Source of the DNA: an uncultured Bacteroidales bacterium
Lineage (GTDB): Bacteria > Bacteroidota > Bacteroidia > Bacteroidales > UBA932
Direction of reading: 5' to 3'
Assembly: GCA_946184255.1 (NCBI GenBank)
Contig: CAMHFA010000010.1
Location: 1 to 13,230, forward strand
DNA length: 13,230 nucleotides
Shown piece after piece: positions 1 through 5,863 of this stretch (positions within the stretch are counted from its first letter, which is position 1; every line of letters begins with the position of its first letter). Below the pieces are notes generated by a model that saw nothing but the letters and a program-made list of their open reading frames with translations, searched no databases and was not told where the DNA came from. Position numbers and translations under genes: made by a program.

Positions 1-154
1 AGTATCTGGCAATCTTCAGGACCAGAACGCCGGAGGGAATGTATCCGCCCGCCTCTATCGAGTTAATTGTCTGCCGGCTCACACCCACGGCTGTGGCAAG
101 CTCCTGCTGAGTGATGTCCTTGATGGCCCGCTCTACTTTTACCGTATTCTTCAT
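1..154 (-). CDS. Cro/XRE-type helix-turn-helix transcriptional regulator, C-terminus cut by window edge
   Basis: Fifty-one codons are visible from the ATG at 152-154, and the gene runs off the left edge. The protein begins MKNTVKVERAIKDITQQELA and continues with GVSRQTINSIEAG, the usual helix-turn-helix of small HTH_3 regulators (about 65-75 residues in full) that bind DNA as dimers. The canonical Asn-Gly-Lys-Tyr-x-Pro-Ser after the recognition helix is here Ala-Gly-Gly-Tyr-Ile-Pro-Ser, a mild divergence. The start overlaps the stop of the upstream membrane-protein gene as ATGA, and an AGGAGG lies eight bases before it, so translation is coupled. Small XRE regulators paired with a short membrane protein are common in Firmicutes and Bacteroidetes. 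I infer that it controls its own operon; its target and signal are unknown. Confidence 0.9.
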   Translation of the reverse strand, partial: MKNTVKVERAIKDITQQELATAVGVSRQTINSIEAGGYIPSGVLVLKIARY

Positions 155-597
155 TTCCCCTCCCTCCTAATAGCTTTCATTGTAAGGTTGAACTTGAGGA
201 TATACACCAGGAAGTTCAGGTAGATGGCGACGAAAGTGAAACTCAGGAAATTGAGCCCCATAATGAAAAGTATGCCGAAAGCCAGGATTGCTGATGTCAC
301 CCAGAGGCTCCAAACAAAGGACTGCATTCGGATCAGACCGGTCATTTCATCCTCATCTTTTTCCTTGGACAGCGCGATGAAGCAGAAGGATACCAGCAGC
401 CCCATCATTCCCACTTCGGTAAGCAAGTCGGCCTTACCTTTATAGAAGAAGGAATCTCCGATGGCAATCCAAGGGACGCTTATAGAGGGAAGCTTTACGC
501 TGAACAGAAGGCAAATGCAGATTGCAGCAAATGGCAGGAACATCCACATTCCTACTCTCTTGTAGGAGTAAGGAAGAAGATAATTGCGCGTTTTCAT
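151..597 (-). CDS. Small four-helix integral membrane protein, upstream partner of the HTH regulator
   Basis: The 148-residue protein has four hydrophobic segments at about 15-34, 57-76, 93-113 and 116-136. There is a short acidic loop (Lys-Glu-Lys-Asp-Glu-Asp-Glu, about 78-84) between helices 2 and 3, and a basic C-terminus ending Arg-Arg-Glu-Gly-Lys. No signal peptide or catalytic motif is visible, and I do not recognise a named family. It is the first gene of a two-gene unit with the HTH regulator, overlapping it by four bases, and has a good Bacteroidetes-type promoter just upstream. By analogy with other small membrane protein/XRE pairs it may sense something at the inner membrane or form part of a regulated membrane function. 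That is inference from the arrangement only. Confidence 0.85.
   Translation of the reverse strand: MKTRNYLLPYSYKRVGMWMFLPFAAICICLLFSVKLPSISVPWIAIGDSFFYKGKADLLTEVGMMGLLVSFCFIALSKEKDEDEMTGLIRMQSFVWSLWVTSAILAFGILFIMGLNFLSFTFVAIYLNFLVYILKFNLTMKAIRREGK
163..168 (-). promoter_or_regulatory. Strong Shine-Dalgarno (AGGAGG) for the HTH gene
   Basis: On the minus strand AGGAGG ends eight bases before the HTH start codon. It lies inside the last codons of the membrane-protein gene, where it encodes Arg-Arg. It is the clearest Shine-Dalgarno sequence in the window and, with the ATGA overlap, fixes the HTH start. Confidence 0.75.
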
Positions 598-631
598 AAG
601 GCATTCATTTTTGTTGGAAGTTTATCTGTTG

Positions 632-663
632 CAAAAGTAAATATAATTTTCCAAATTGTCAAA
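632..663 (-). promoter_or_regulatory. Bacteroidetes-type promoter for the membrane protein/HTH operon
   Basis: On the minus strand, TTTG (660-663) is followed after 20 bases by TACTTTTG (632-639). This matches the TTTG-N19/20-TAnnTTTG consensus of the Bacteroidetes primary sigma factor. The -7 box lies 34 bases before the ATG at 597, giving a short leader. It is the only promoter in the window with both elements clearly matched. Confidence 0.65.
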
Positions 664-707
664 TAGATTTTACATACTGTATGCCTAATTTGATACGAGT
701 AGAAAGA

Positions 708-735
708 AAAAGACTGGCTTTATCGCCAGTCTTTT
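708..735 (-). terminator. Intrinsic terminator downstream of the 60-residue orphan gene
   Basis: A perfect 11-bp stem (AAAGACTGGC plus one pair on each arm, 708-718 with 725-735) closes a six-base loop. Read on the minus strand it is followed by a T-rich tract. It starts 18 bases after the stop codon of the small gene at 753-935. It also insulates the membrane protein/HTH operon from transcription arriving from the right. Confidence 0.8.
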
Positions 736-752
736 CATTCATTCCTATCGTA

Positions 753-935
753 TCACTTCATATTCATCGACATCCTGGAACAATACCTCTCCACCAAATT
801 ACCATTTTTATAAATCGCAAATCCTTTCCTTCCATTTGGTAAAGTAATTCCCCAGTAATCATATCCAGGTTGCTTTGCAATTTGCTTGGCTTGCTTCAAA
901 GCATCCTCTAATGTTCGGCAATAATGTGTAATCAT
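753..935 (-). CDS. Small orphan protein of unknown function (60 residues)
   Basis: I do not recognise this protein. It starts MITHYCRTLEDALKQAKQIA, with a probable amphipathic helix over residues 8-20. Gly-Tyr-Asp-Tyr-Trp-Gly-Ile-Thr and Gly-Phe-Ala-Ile-Tyr-Lys-Asn-Gly follow, which look like beta-strands of one small alpha/beta domain. The frame stays open upstream to an ATG at 1020-1022 (89 residues). I prefer the inner ATG because the upstream 29 residues look unlike a domain and a -7-like TATCTTCG sits four bases before the inner start. Base composition and codon use are more AT-rich than the flanking metabolic genes, which suggests accessory origin. It has its own terminator and no operon partner. 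Confidence 0.5.
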   Translation of the reverse strand: MITHYCRTLEDALKQAKQIAKQPGYDYWGITLPNGRKGFAIYKNGNLVERYCSRMSMNMK

Positions 936-939
936 GCTG

Positions 940-947
940 CGAAGATA
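940..947 (-). promoter_or_regulatory. Candidate -7 box for the small orphan gene, possibly leaderless
   Basis: TATCTTCG on the minus strand is one mismatch from TAnnTTTG and lies only four bases before the ATG at 933-935. If it is used, transcription would start at or next to the start codon. No good -33 TTTG is present at the usual distance, so support is limited. Confidence 0.35.
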
Positions 948-1063
948 GAGGAAGCTTGTGCCAAAGTGTGGGGAAAACAGTTGTATTCTTGGCAGGATTT
1001 TACGATCTTTGATTCCAGACAAACACGAACTCCGGATTACTGGAACATTGTTTTAGGGAGGTT

Positions 1064-1094
1064 GTTTACAGTATGTTTACAGCCAATCTGTAAA
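1064..1094. repeat. GTTTACAG direct repeat plus inverted CTGTAAA arm
   Basis: GTTTACAG occurs at 1064-1071 and again at 1075-1082, with start points 11 bases apart (about one helical turn). CTGTAAA at 1088-1094 is the reverse complement of TTTACAG at 1076-1082, with five bases between. The cluster sits in the gene-poor strip at 936-1177. Its form suits a protein-binding site or a recombination core, but no recombinase gene lies in the window to support the latter. Confidence 0.4.
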
Positions 1095-1177
1095 TGACTG
1101 ATAATCACACCCGCCTCGCCGCGGCACAGGCCGCCATCGAGCAGAGCAAGTAGGTTCAGGATTCAGGGCTTATAAGC

Positions 1178-2359
1178 TCATTCGAATTTTTCAACACGGA
1201 ACTTTTCTGCTCCGCAGACAGGGAATACGCCCAAGCCCCAGGGCTCATGCCATTGAACGGAGCCGTGCAGCCGATTATCAGGATCGTAAACCCCGTACAC
1301 CAACTTCGAGACATCCGGAGGTGAAGGCACGGTCTGGCCGCCCTCAAAGTTAAGGACACCCACAGTCAGGTTGACTCTGTCTGGATTGTTCCCGAACATC
1401 TTTCCACGGGTCGTTGAAAGGATGATACGGTTGTGTTGAGCCACTATATGTTCAATCGTTGACAAGTGCGTAGCATCATGGAAGACGATGGCTTCCTCAC
1501 AGTTGTGGGCATAAAGATAATCGGCAAAGACATGCTCACCAAGTACAAAACCATACCGGAATCCTTGAACGGCGACATTTCTCAAGATCTGGTCATCGTT
1601 CTGGTTTCCGGAGGCATGTAATCCGATGGTATGGCAGGGATTTGGCTGGAGAGATTTCCCCAATTCAGTGTCTCCCACCTGCTCGTCAAGGCAGAACTGG
1701 GAATCTTCAATGATAAGCCTGGAAACATTTTTAAGGAATGCTGCAGAAGTGCTTGGATACATTCTCCCCGTATCGAGATGTACCCTGATTTCCAGATTCT
1801 TCATAGAAAAGATGCTCCTGGAGAAACGTCCGTCTCCACTGTCTCCTTCTGGAGCGGCAATCACCGCCCATGGCCTTTCAAGTGAGTCTGTGACTTCAGG
1901 TGCATCCCAAGTGGAATGCAGGCATGTGTTAGGCATGCCCATATCCCCGAATTTTGTAGGAGTGAAGTTTTGTTTGACGCTTTCAGGCGGACGGACTTGA
2001 TAGGTATAAAGGAGTTTACATGGCATCTCTCCTTCAAACTGGATGTTTGAGCCTCCCGGAGGAAGTACCAGTTGGGCGCGGACAAGCCTTCCGTTGGATG
2101 CATATTCCTTTGCCGGAGAAGAGAGGAGATATCCGGCTTTGGTATACGGGAAGAACAGTTTCCCTCCTCCCCTGCTGTCAAGATAATCTATAGCGCTTTG
2201 TATGGCTTTTGTGTCATCCGTCATGCCATCACCTTTGGCGCCGAAATCGGTAACACTGAGCCGGCCAAGGCGGGCTGCTTTTTCTATCCTTCGCTCCGAT
2301 GAATTGCAGGAAACCAGCAAAGAAGCAGCAATAGCTATTATGGTAATCAACTGTTTCAT
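1178..2359 (-). CDS. Lipoprotein with pectate-lyase-3-like right-handed beta-helix domain
   Basis: The 393-residue protein has a lipoprotein signal with lipobox Leu-Val-Ser-Cys, so Cys18 would be lipidated. Residues 36-59 (VTDFGAKGDGMTDDTKAIQS and following) are the hallmark start of the Pectate_lyase_3/GH28-related beta-helix fold found in polysaccharide lyases, GH55-type enzymes and phage tailspikes. The rest gives short strand-turn repeats consistent with a beta-helix, and Gly-Lys-Leu-Phe-Phe-Pro follows the N-terminal helix as in that family. I see no GH28 catalytic Asp-Asp pair, so the substrate and even enzymatic activity are open. Residues after Cys18 (Asn-Ser-Ser-Glu) are not a clear surface-export signal. 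The gene follows the DUF1295 gene by six bases and probably shares its promoter. Confidence 0.8.
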   Translation of the reverse strand: MKQLITIIAIAASLLVSCNSSERRIEKAARLGRLSVTDFGAKGDGMTDDTKAIQSAIDYLDSRGGGKLFFPYTKAGYLLSSPAKEYASNGRLVRAQLVLPPGGSNIQFEGEMPCKLLYTYQVRPPESVKQNFTPTKFGDMGMPNTCLHSTWDAPEVTDSLERPWAVIAAPEGDSGDGRFSRSIFSMKNLEIRVHLDTGRMYPSTSAAFLKNVSRLIIEDSQFCLDEQVGDTELGKSLQPNPCHTIGLHASGNQNDDQILRNVAVQGFRYGFVLGEHVFADYLYAHNCEEAIVFHDATHLSTIEHIVAQHNRIILSTTRGKMFGNNPDRVNLTVGVLNFEGGQTVPSPPDVSKLVYGVYDPDNRLHGSVQWHEPWGLGVFPVCGAEKFRVEKFE

Positions 2360-2365
2360 ACGAAA

Positions 2366-3217
2366 TTAGATCAGCAAACGGGTAACCTTCCTGTAATCGG
2401 AATAGCCTTGCTTGTTTTCAAGTTGCCTGCGTTCCATCATGGGAATGCTTATGAAAAGGAACAGGGCGGTCATTGCTATAGGACAAAGGACCAGCCAGTC
2501 AATTCCACTGAATGATGCGTACATCAACCAGACTCCCCACCACATCTGGATCTCACCAAAATAGTTGGGATGGCGCCCATGCTTCCACAGTCCGACATTG
2601 CAGACCTGTCCAGGATGCTCAGACCGAAACTTATGACTCTGGGCGTCCGCAACCAGCTGAATAGTGGCGGAAGAAATGCAGATTGCAAAACCCAGCCATG
2701 TCAGCCAGTTGGCTGGACCTGTTAAGCCAAACAGGCGGAAGCCTGGAATCATGCATGCGAACACCAGCAGAGTGGGCATCATGTTCAGTCCGAATAAGTT
2801 GGTAATCTGGAAGAGTACCGGAGAAAGGGTTTTGCGATACCTGGTATAACGCCAATCTTCATGGGACAGACCCTTGAAAGTCTTTGCCCAGTTGCCTGTT
2901 AGCCGGATTCCCCAGTACCAAGTGGCGATGAGAAGAAGAATTACGGGAAATGAAAGACAATTCTTGTAAACAGCCCAGGCAGTAAACATCACCAGTGGGG
3001 CCACACTCCAGTAAGGATCGTACACCGACACATTCTCGAAAATCAGACCGAAGCCCCAAACGGCAAGTGTTGCTATCACATCCGCCACAAGAAGTGCCAA
3101 TGTCTCAGACATCGAATCGCAAAGTTCTCCATAGGAGAAGAATCCCACAGCTATAGCGAAGAAATACACAAATGTGATAATGACAATGCTGGATACCTTA
3201 GAATAATCAGCTCTCAT
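2366..3217 (-). CDS. DUF1295 family integral membrane protein (steroid 5-alpha-reductase-like fold)
   Basis: From the chosen start the protein has 283 residues, close to the usual DUF1295 length. It has a series of hydrophobic helices (about 10-28, 41-59, 72-86, 90-106, 141-165, 170-190, 224-260). The family signature is plain: QLVADAQSHKFR at 187-198, then GLWKHGRHPNYFGE at 209-222, and a C-terminal Glu-Arg-Arg with Tyr-x-x-Tyr-Arg-Lys-Val-Thr. The related steroid reductase and ICMT families use this region to bind NADPH or SAM. The substrate of DUF1295 proteins is generally unknown. The frame is open further upstream, but that part overlaps divergent proC and the TATCTTTG promoter box at 3241-3248, so the ATG at 3215-3217 is preferred. 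It leads an operon with the beta-helix lipoprotein. Confidence 0.85.
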   Translation of the reverse strand: MRADYSKVSSIVIITFVYFFAIAVGFFSYGELCDSMSETLALLVADVIATLAVWGFGLIFENVSVYDPYWSVAPLVMFTAWAVYKNCLSFPVILLLIATWYWGIRLTGNWAKTFKGLSHEDWRYTRYRKTLSPVLFQITNLFGLNMMPTLLVFACMIPGFRLFGLTGPANWLTWLGFAICISSATIQLVADAQSHKFRSEHPGQVCNVGLWKHGRHPNYFGEIQMWWGVWLMYASFSGIDWLVLCPIAMTALFLFISIPMMERRQLENKQGYSDYRKVTRLLI

Positions 3218-3240
3218 AACCCTTAAATCTGGTCTCTCAA

Positions 3241-3248
3241 CAAAGATA
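3241..3248 (-). promoter_or_regulatory. -7 promoter box for the DUF1295 operon
   Basis: TATCTTTG on the minus strand matches TAnnTTTG exactly and ends 23 bases before the ATG at 3217. No convincing -33 TTTG lies 19-20 bases upstream. Its position argues against start codons further upstream. I found no equally good box on the plus strand for proC in this 117-base divergent spacer. Confidence 0.5.
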
Positions 3249-3334
3249 ACCATTGTCATCTGAATAATTGACTCATCCGGCTTGGTTTCTTCGGGTATTA
3301 TTCCGACATTTGGTTTCAGACTAATACATTTATT

Positions 3335-4102
3335 ATGAGAATAGCTATCATCGGCGCCGGAAACATGGGTGGCGCCACTGCGCTTGGATTCGCCCGTTTC
3401 TGCCCGGAAGCCAGGATTACTGTCACGGCAAGGCATCAGGAGACCCTGGACAGATACTCAGGAGTTGGAATCGCATCTACCATCGACAATTCCAAGGCAG
3501 TGGAGGAAGCTGAGGTGGTGATAATGGGTGTGAAGCCCTGGCTTCTCAAAGATGTCCTTTCCCCCCTCCTGCCCCTGATGAACGGAAAGGTCCTGGTTTC
3601 ATTTGCCGCCGGTATCCCGGCTGCCACCTTGAAGGAATGGACAAATGGTTACGGGCTCTCAGGAGTCTATACCGTCATTCCCAACCTGGCAATAGAGGTT
3701 GGGGAAAGCATGACTTTCATCAATGAGATCAGTGGCACGTCCGGTACTCTCCAGACTGTTACCGGACTGTTCAATGCAACAGGAAAGTCCATGGTAGTCG
3801 ATGAAAAACAACTCATAGCCGGAATGATGGTGGCATCATGCGGAACCGCCTTTGCTCTGAGGTATGTCAGGGCCACCATGGAAGGCGGAATTGAACTGGG
3901 GCTCTATCCCAAACAGGCTCTTGAAGCAGCGCTTCAAACAATAAAGGGCGCCGCCTCATTGGCAGACGCCCATGGAACTCATCCTGAACAGGAGATAGAC
4001 AGGGTAACCACTCCGGGCGGAATCACCATAAAGGGACTCAACGCCATGGAAGAGGCTGGATTCTCAAATGCAGTAATCCAAGGACTTAAGATTCTGAAAT
4101 AG
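3335..4102 (+). CDS. proC: Pyrroline-5-carboxylate reductase
   Basis: This cytoplasmic enzyme reduces 1-pyrroline-5-carboxylate to L-proline with NAD(P)H, the last step of proline synthesis (EC 1.5.1.2). The 255-residue product is near family length (about 260-280). The N-terminal Rossmann fold shows GAGNMG at 7-12 after a hydrophobic strand, then VKPW at about 66-69. The C-terminal half carries the P5C reductase signature TTPGGITIKGLNAMEE at about 225-240, which helps form the substrate site and dimer. The start is clear, with the Rossmann strand beginning at residue 2. It is monocistronic, divergent from the DUF1295 operon and convergent with the lipoprotein gene, whose stop codon lies six bases away. 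Confidence 0.96.
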   Translation: MRIAIIGAGNMGGATALGFARFCPEARITVTARHQETLDRYSGVGIASTIDNSKAVEEAEVVIMGVKPWLLKDVLSPLLPLMNGKVLVSFAAGIPAATLKEWTNGYGLSGVYTVIPNLAIEVGESMTFINEISGTSGTLQTVTGLFNATGKSMVVDEKQLIAGMMVASCGTAFALRYVRATMEGGIELGLYPKQALEAALQTIKGAASLADAHGTHPEQEIDRVTTPGGITIKGLNAMEEAGFSNAVIQGLKILK

Positions 4103-4108
4103 GGAATC

Positions 4109-4999
4109 TTACTTCTTCTCTTCCAGGACAAAGGATACTGACAGGTTGTACTTTTTCTCGTCTTTGGTAAACTCGGCTCCGACAGAAAGGGCACACTTGT
4201 CATCCTTGAATGAAACTGTTGCGGTGCCATTGGTCAATTCGTACCCAAGGGCAGACTCATCTTTCCATGAATACTTCAGCTCACCCTTTTCAATGGCAGT
4301 AAAGTCACACTCTGCTACATCTATCTTTCCGGTGCTATAGGCAATGATAGCGGAACCGGTAGGCATCACGGTAATGGTGTTGATACTTATCCCTTTGAAG
4401 TCCTTCTTGATCTCCATGCCTTGATTGCGGGCAAAATCAGAAATCTCCTCAAGGTTGCAGCCGTCAAATTTGGCACTAGCATTAATGCTTCCAGAGACTG
4501 AAATCTGTGTCCTGGTTATAGTCCATGTACGGCAAAGCTTTTTGACATTATCAGTCATCTTGGTATTCTTGACAGGATTCGCTGATCCCGAAATTTCCTT
4601 GCCGTCGTTCTTTTTCAGTGTGAAGGTAACCGGTGACCCGGTCTGTGAGAACGTCAGGGTTGCATCATTGCCAAGGACGTACTTATTGTCAGAAATTGTG
4701 TAATCACCTGTAGAATAGACCCTGTCCTTATCCGAGTCAAACTCACAGATAAGATACTTACCGGACTCCGTAAGAGCGATGAAGTCCAGGGCATTGGAAC
4801 CAGTGACAACCAGTTTTACAGACACAGGAGTAGGAGCCGGCTCCGGAGTCGGGGTTGGGGTTGGGGTCGGCGTCGGAGTTGGGGTTGGGGTCGGCGTAGG
4901 AGCCGGAGTTGGAGTTTCTTGCTTGGGATTCTCCTTCGTACATGAGTACGAAAGAGGAAAAGCGACCGCCAACGCAATTATCAGCCAAAACTTTTTCAT
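4109..4999 (-). CDS. Lipoprotein with Thr-Pro repeat linker, function unknown
   Basis: The 296-residue protein has a signal peptide ending Leu-Ser-Tyr-Ser-Cys, so Cys20 is the likely lipidation site. Residues 29-58 are an almost pure Thr-Pro repeat, an extended and stiff linker that would hold the rest away from the membrane. The C-terminal part (60-296) is rich in beta-strands and reads like lipocalin-like or DUF-type Bacteroidetes lipoproteins, with a break near residues 145-155 that suggests two related halves. I recognise no catalytic motif. Cys20 is followed by Thr-Lys-Glu, only a partial match to the Lys-acidic-acidic signal linked to surface export in Bacteroidetes. It lies 12 bases after the beta-barrel gene and probably shares its transcript, so the two may work together at the outer membrane. 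Confidence 0.8.
   Translation of the reverse strand: MKKFWLIIALAVAFPLSYSCTKENPKQETPTPAPTPTPTPTPTPTPTPTPTPEPAPTPVSVKLVVTGSNALDFIALTESGKYLICEFDSDKDRVYSTGDYTISDNKYVLGNDATLTFSQTGSPVTFTLKKNDGKEISGSANPVKNTKMTDNVKKLCRTWTITRTQISVSGSINASAKFDGCNLEEISDFARNQGMEIKKDFKGISINTITVMPTGSAIIAYSTGKIDVAECDFTAIEKGELKYSWKDESALGYELTNGTATVSFKDDKCALSVGAEFTKDEKKYNLSVSFVLEEKK
4826..4915 (-). repeat. Low-complexity Thr-Pro coding repeat with telomere-like G tracts on the plus strand
   Basis: This stretch encodes the Thr-Pro linker. Nearly every proline or threonine codon here is CCN or ACN, so the plus strand is G-rich, with five GGGG runs at 4851, 4857, 4863, 4881 and 4887. A 20-base segment (4854-4873) recurs exactly at 4878-4897, an offset of 24 bases or eight codons. 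The tract is a probable site of slippage that changes linker length in frame. Confidence 0.85.
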
Positions 5000-5011
5000 A
5001 GCTTATACGTT

Positions 5012-5770
5012 CTAAAAAAGATTGAAAAACAGATGGAAGTTAAGCATAGGATAAATAACTAGTTTCTCGGCTTTCTCGATCATTCCTTCATCGCGTCCGT
5101 TAAGGGAGGCTGCAGTGATACGGACATCTTTCCATTCGCCGAAAAGATCCTCGCCGGGAGCAAACAGTCCGGGCTTTCCCCAGTAGAATGCACCCAAATC
5201 ACAGGTAAAACTTACCTTATGGTCTGTAGTAACAGCACGTCCAAGGCCTATTCCGAAATATGGACGGAGGGCATCGACACCAATATAACCGTCAATCTTG
5301 TTGTTGACAGCCAAGACGGTATATTCGTCCACATCCAGTCCGACAATGTTGTAATCACTGGGAAGGGCACTTGTATTAGTCACCTTTATCACATTCTTCG
5401 GGCCATAGAGCAAACCGGCGGTAATATGGAAAATGCCGGTGGATGACGGGAAAATGTCGAACATCAGTTCCGCATTGGAAAGATGCAAATTGGCCTTGGC
5501 ATCAACTGGAATATTAGCTCCTTTATCAGAGCCCTGCTTACCGGGATGCTCAGGAACTTCAACAGTCCTGCTGTAGGAGAAGGGCGGCATTATAGCATAG
5601 CCTGCGCGTATCTGGAAATTCGGGCCTACTGGAGTAGCCAGCTGGGCACCTATGCCGGCTGTACCGGCCTGCACACCGAGGGAAAGGTGATTGAAGAAAC
5701 CATCTTCTTCCTGGGCCATGGCACTTCCTGCCAGGAAACACAGGACGGATAAAACGATAAACTTTTTCAT
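5012..5770 (-). CDS. Outer-membrane beta-barrel protein, function unknown
   Basis: The 252-residue product has a classic signal peptide ending Gly-Ser-Ala-Met-Ala before Gln-Glu-Glu (cleavage after about residue 19). The mature part has repeated amphipathic strands such as LSLGVQAGTAGIGAQLATPV, FQIRAGYAIM, FHITAGLLYG and RPYFGIGLGRAV. It ends in Phe (Leu-Phe-Phe-Asn-Leu-Phe), the C-terminal residue favoured by the BAM insertion machinery. I infer a small barrel of perhaps 8-10 strands, similar in style to the porin-family proteins of Bacteroidetes. No ligand or enzymatic role can be read. It is the first gene of the operon with the Thr-Pro lipoprotein and is divergent from the M28 peptidase gene. 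Confidence 0.85.
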   Translation of the reverse strand: MKKFIVLSVLCFLAGSAMAQEEDGFFNHLSLGVQAGTAGIGAQLATPVGPNFQIRAGYAIMPPFSYSRTVEVPEHPGKQGSDKGANIPVDAKANLHLSNAELMFDIFPSSTGIFHITAGLLYGPKNVIKVTNTSALPSDYNIVGLDVDEYTVLAVNNKIDGYIGVDALRPYFGIGLGRAVTTDHKVSFTCDLGAFYWGKPGLFAPGEDLFGEWKDVRITAASLNGRDEGMIEKAEKLVIYPMLNFHLFFNLF

Positions 5771-5801
5771 AACTCGACTGATTCTAAATCTTAAAATCAG
5801 A

Positions 5802-5809
5802 CAAATATA
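5802..5809 (-). promoter_or_regulatory. -7 promoter box for the beta-barrel/lipoprotein operon
   Basis: TATATTTG on the minus strand is an exact TAnnTTTG match, 31 bases before the ATG at 5770. No TTTG is seen at the -33 distance. It faces away from an identical box on the other strand at 5830-5837. Confidence 0.55.
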
Positions 5810-5829
5810 AACATTTTGATCTATTTTTC

Positions 5830-5837
5830 TATATTTG
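5830..5837 (+). promoter_or_regulatory. -7 promoter box for the M28 peptidase gene
   Basis: TATATTTG on the plus strand is an exact TAnnTTTG match, 26 bases before the ATG at 5864. A TTTG lies at 5815-5818 but is only 11 bases upstream, too close to be a normal -33 element. Confidence 0.55.
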
Positions 5838-5863
5838 TACCCATGCGTTAAAATAACGGACTT

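Noticed and set aside
1626..2000. Plus-strand frames within the beta-helix lipoprotein gene
   Set aside because: No signal, domain or ribosome site is visible, and the minus frame is a full-length lipoprotein with a recognisable fold motif.
3218..3436. N-terminal extension of the DUF1295 reading frame by 73 codons
   Set aside because: It overlaps proC on the other strand, has no membrane helix or family similarity, and contains the likely promoter box at 3241-3248.
4779..5015. Glycine/valine-rich reading frame on the plus strand opposite the Thr-Pro linker
   Set aside because: It is the antisense shadow of the Thr-Pro repeat. The minus frame has a lipoprotein signal, a folded domain and an operon context.
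5811..5837. TTTG at 5815-5818 as the -33 element of the M28 promoter
   Set aside because: The spacing to the -7 box is 11 bases instead of 19-20.
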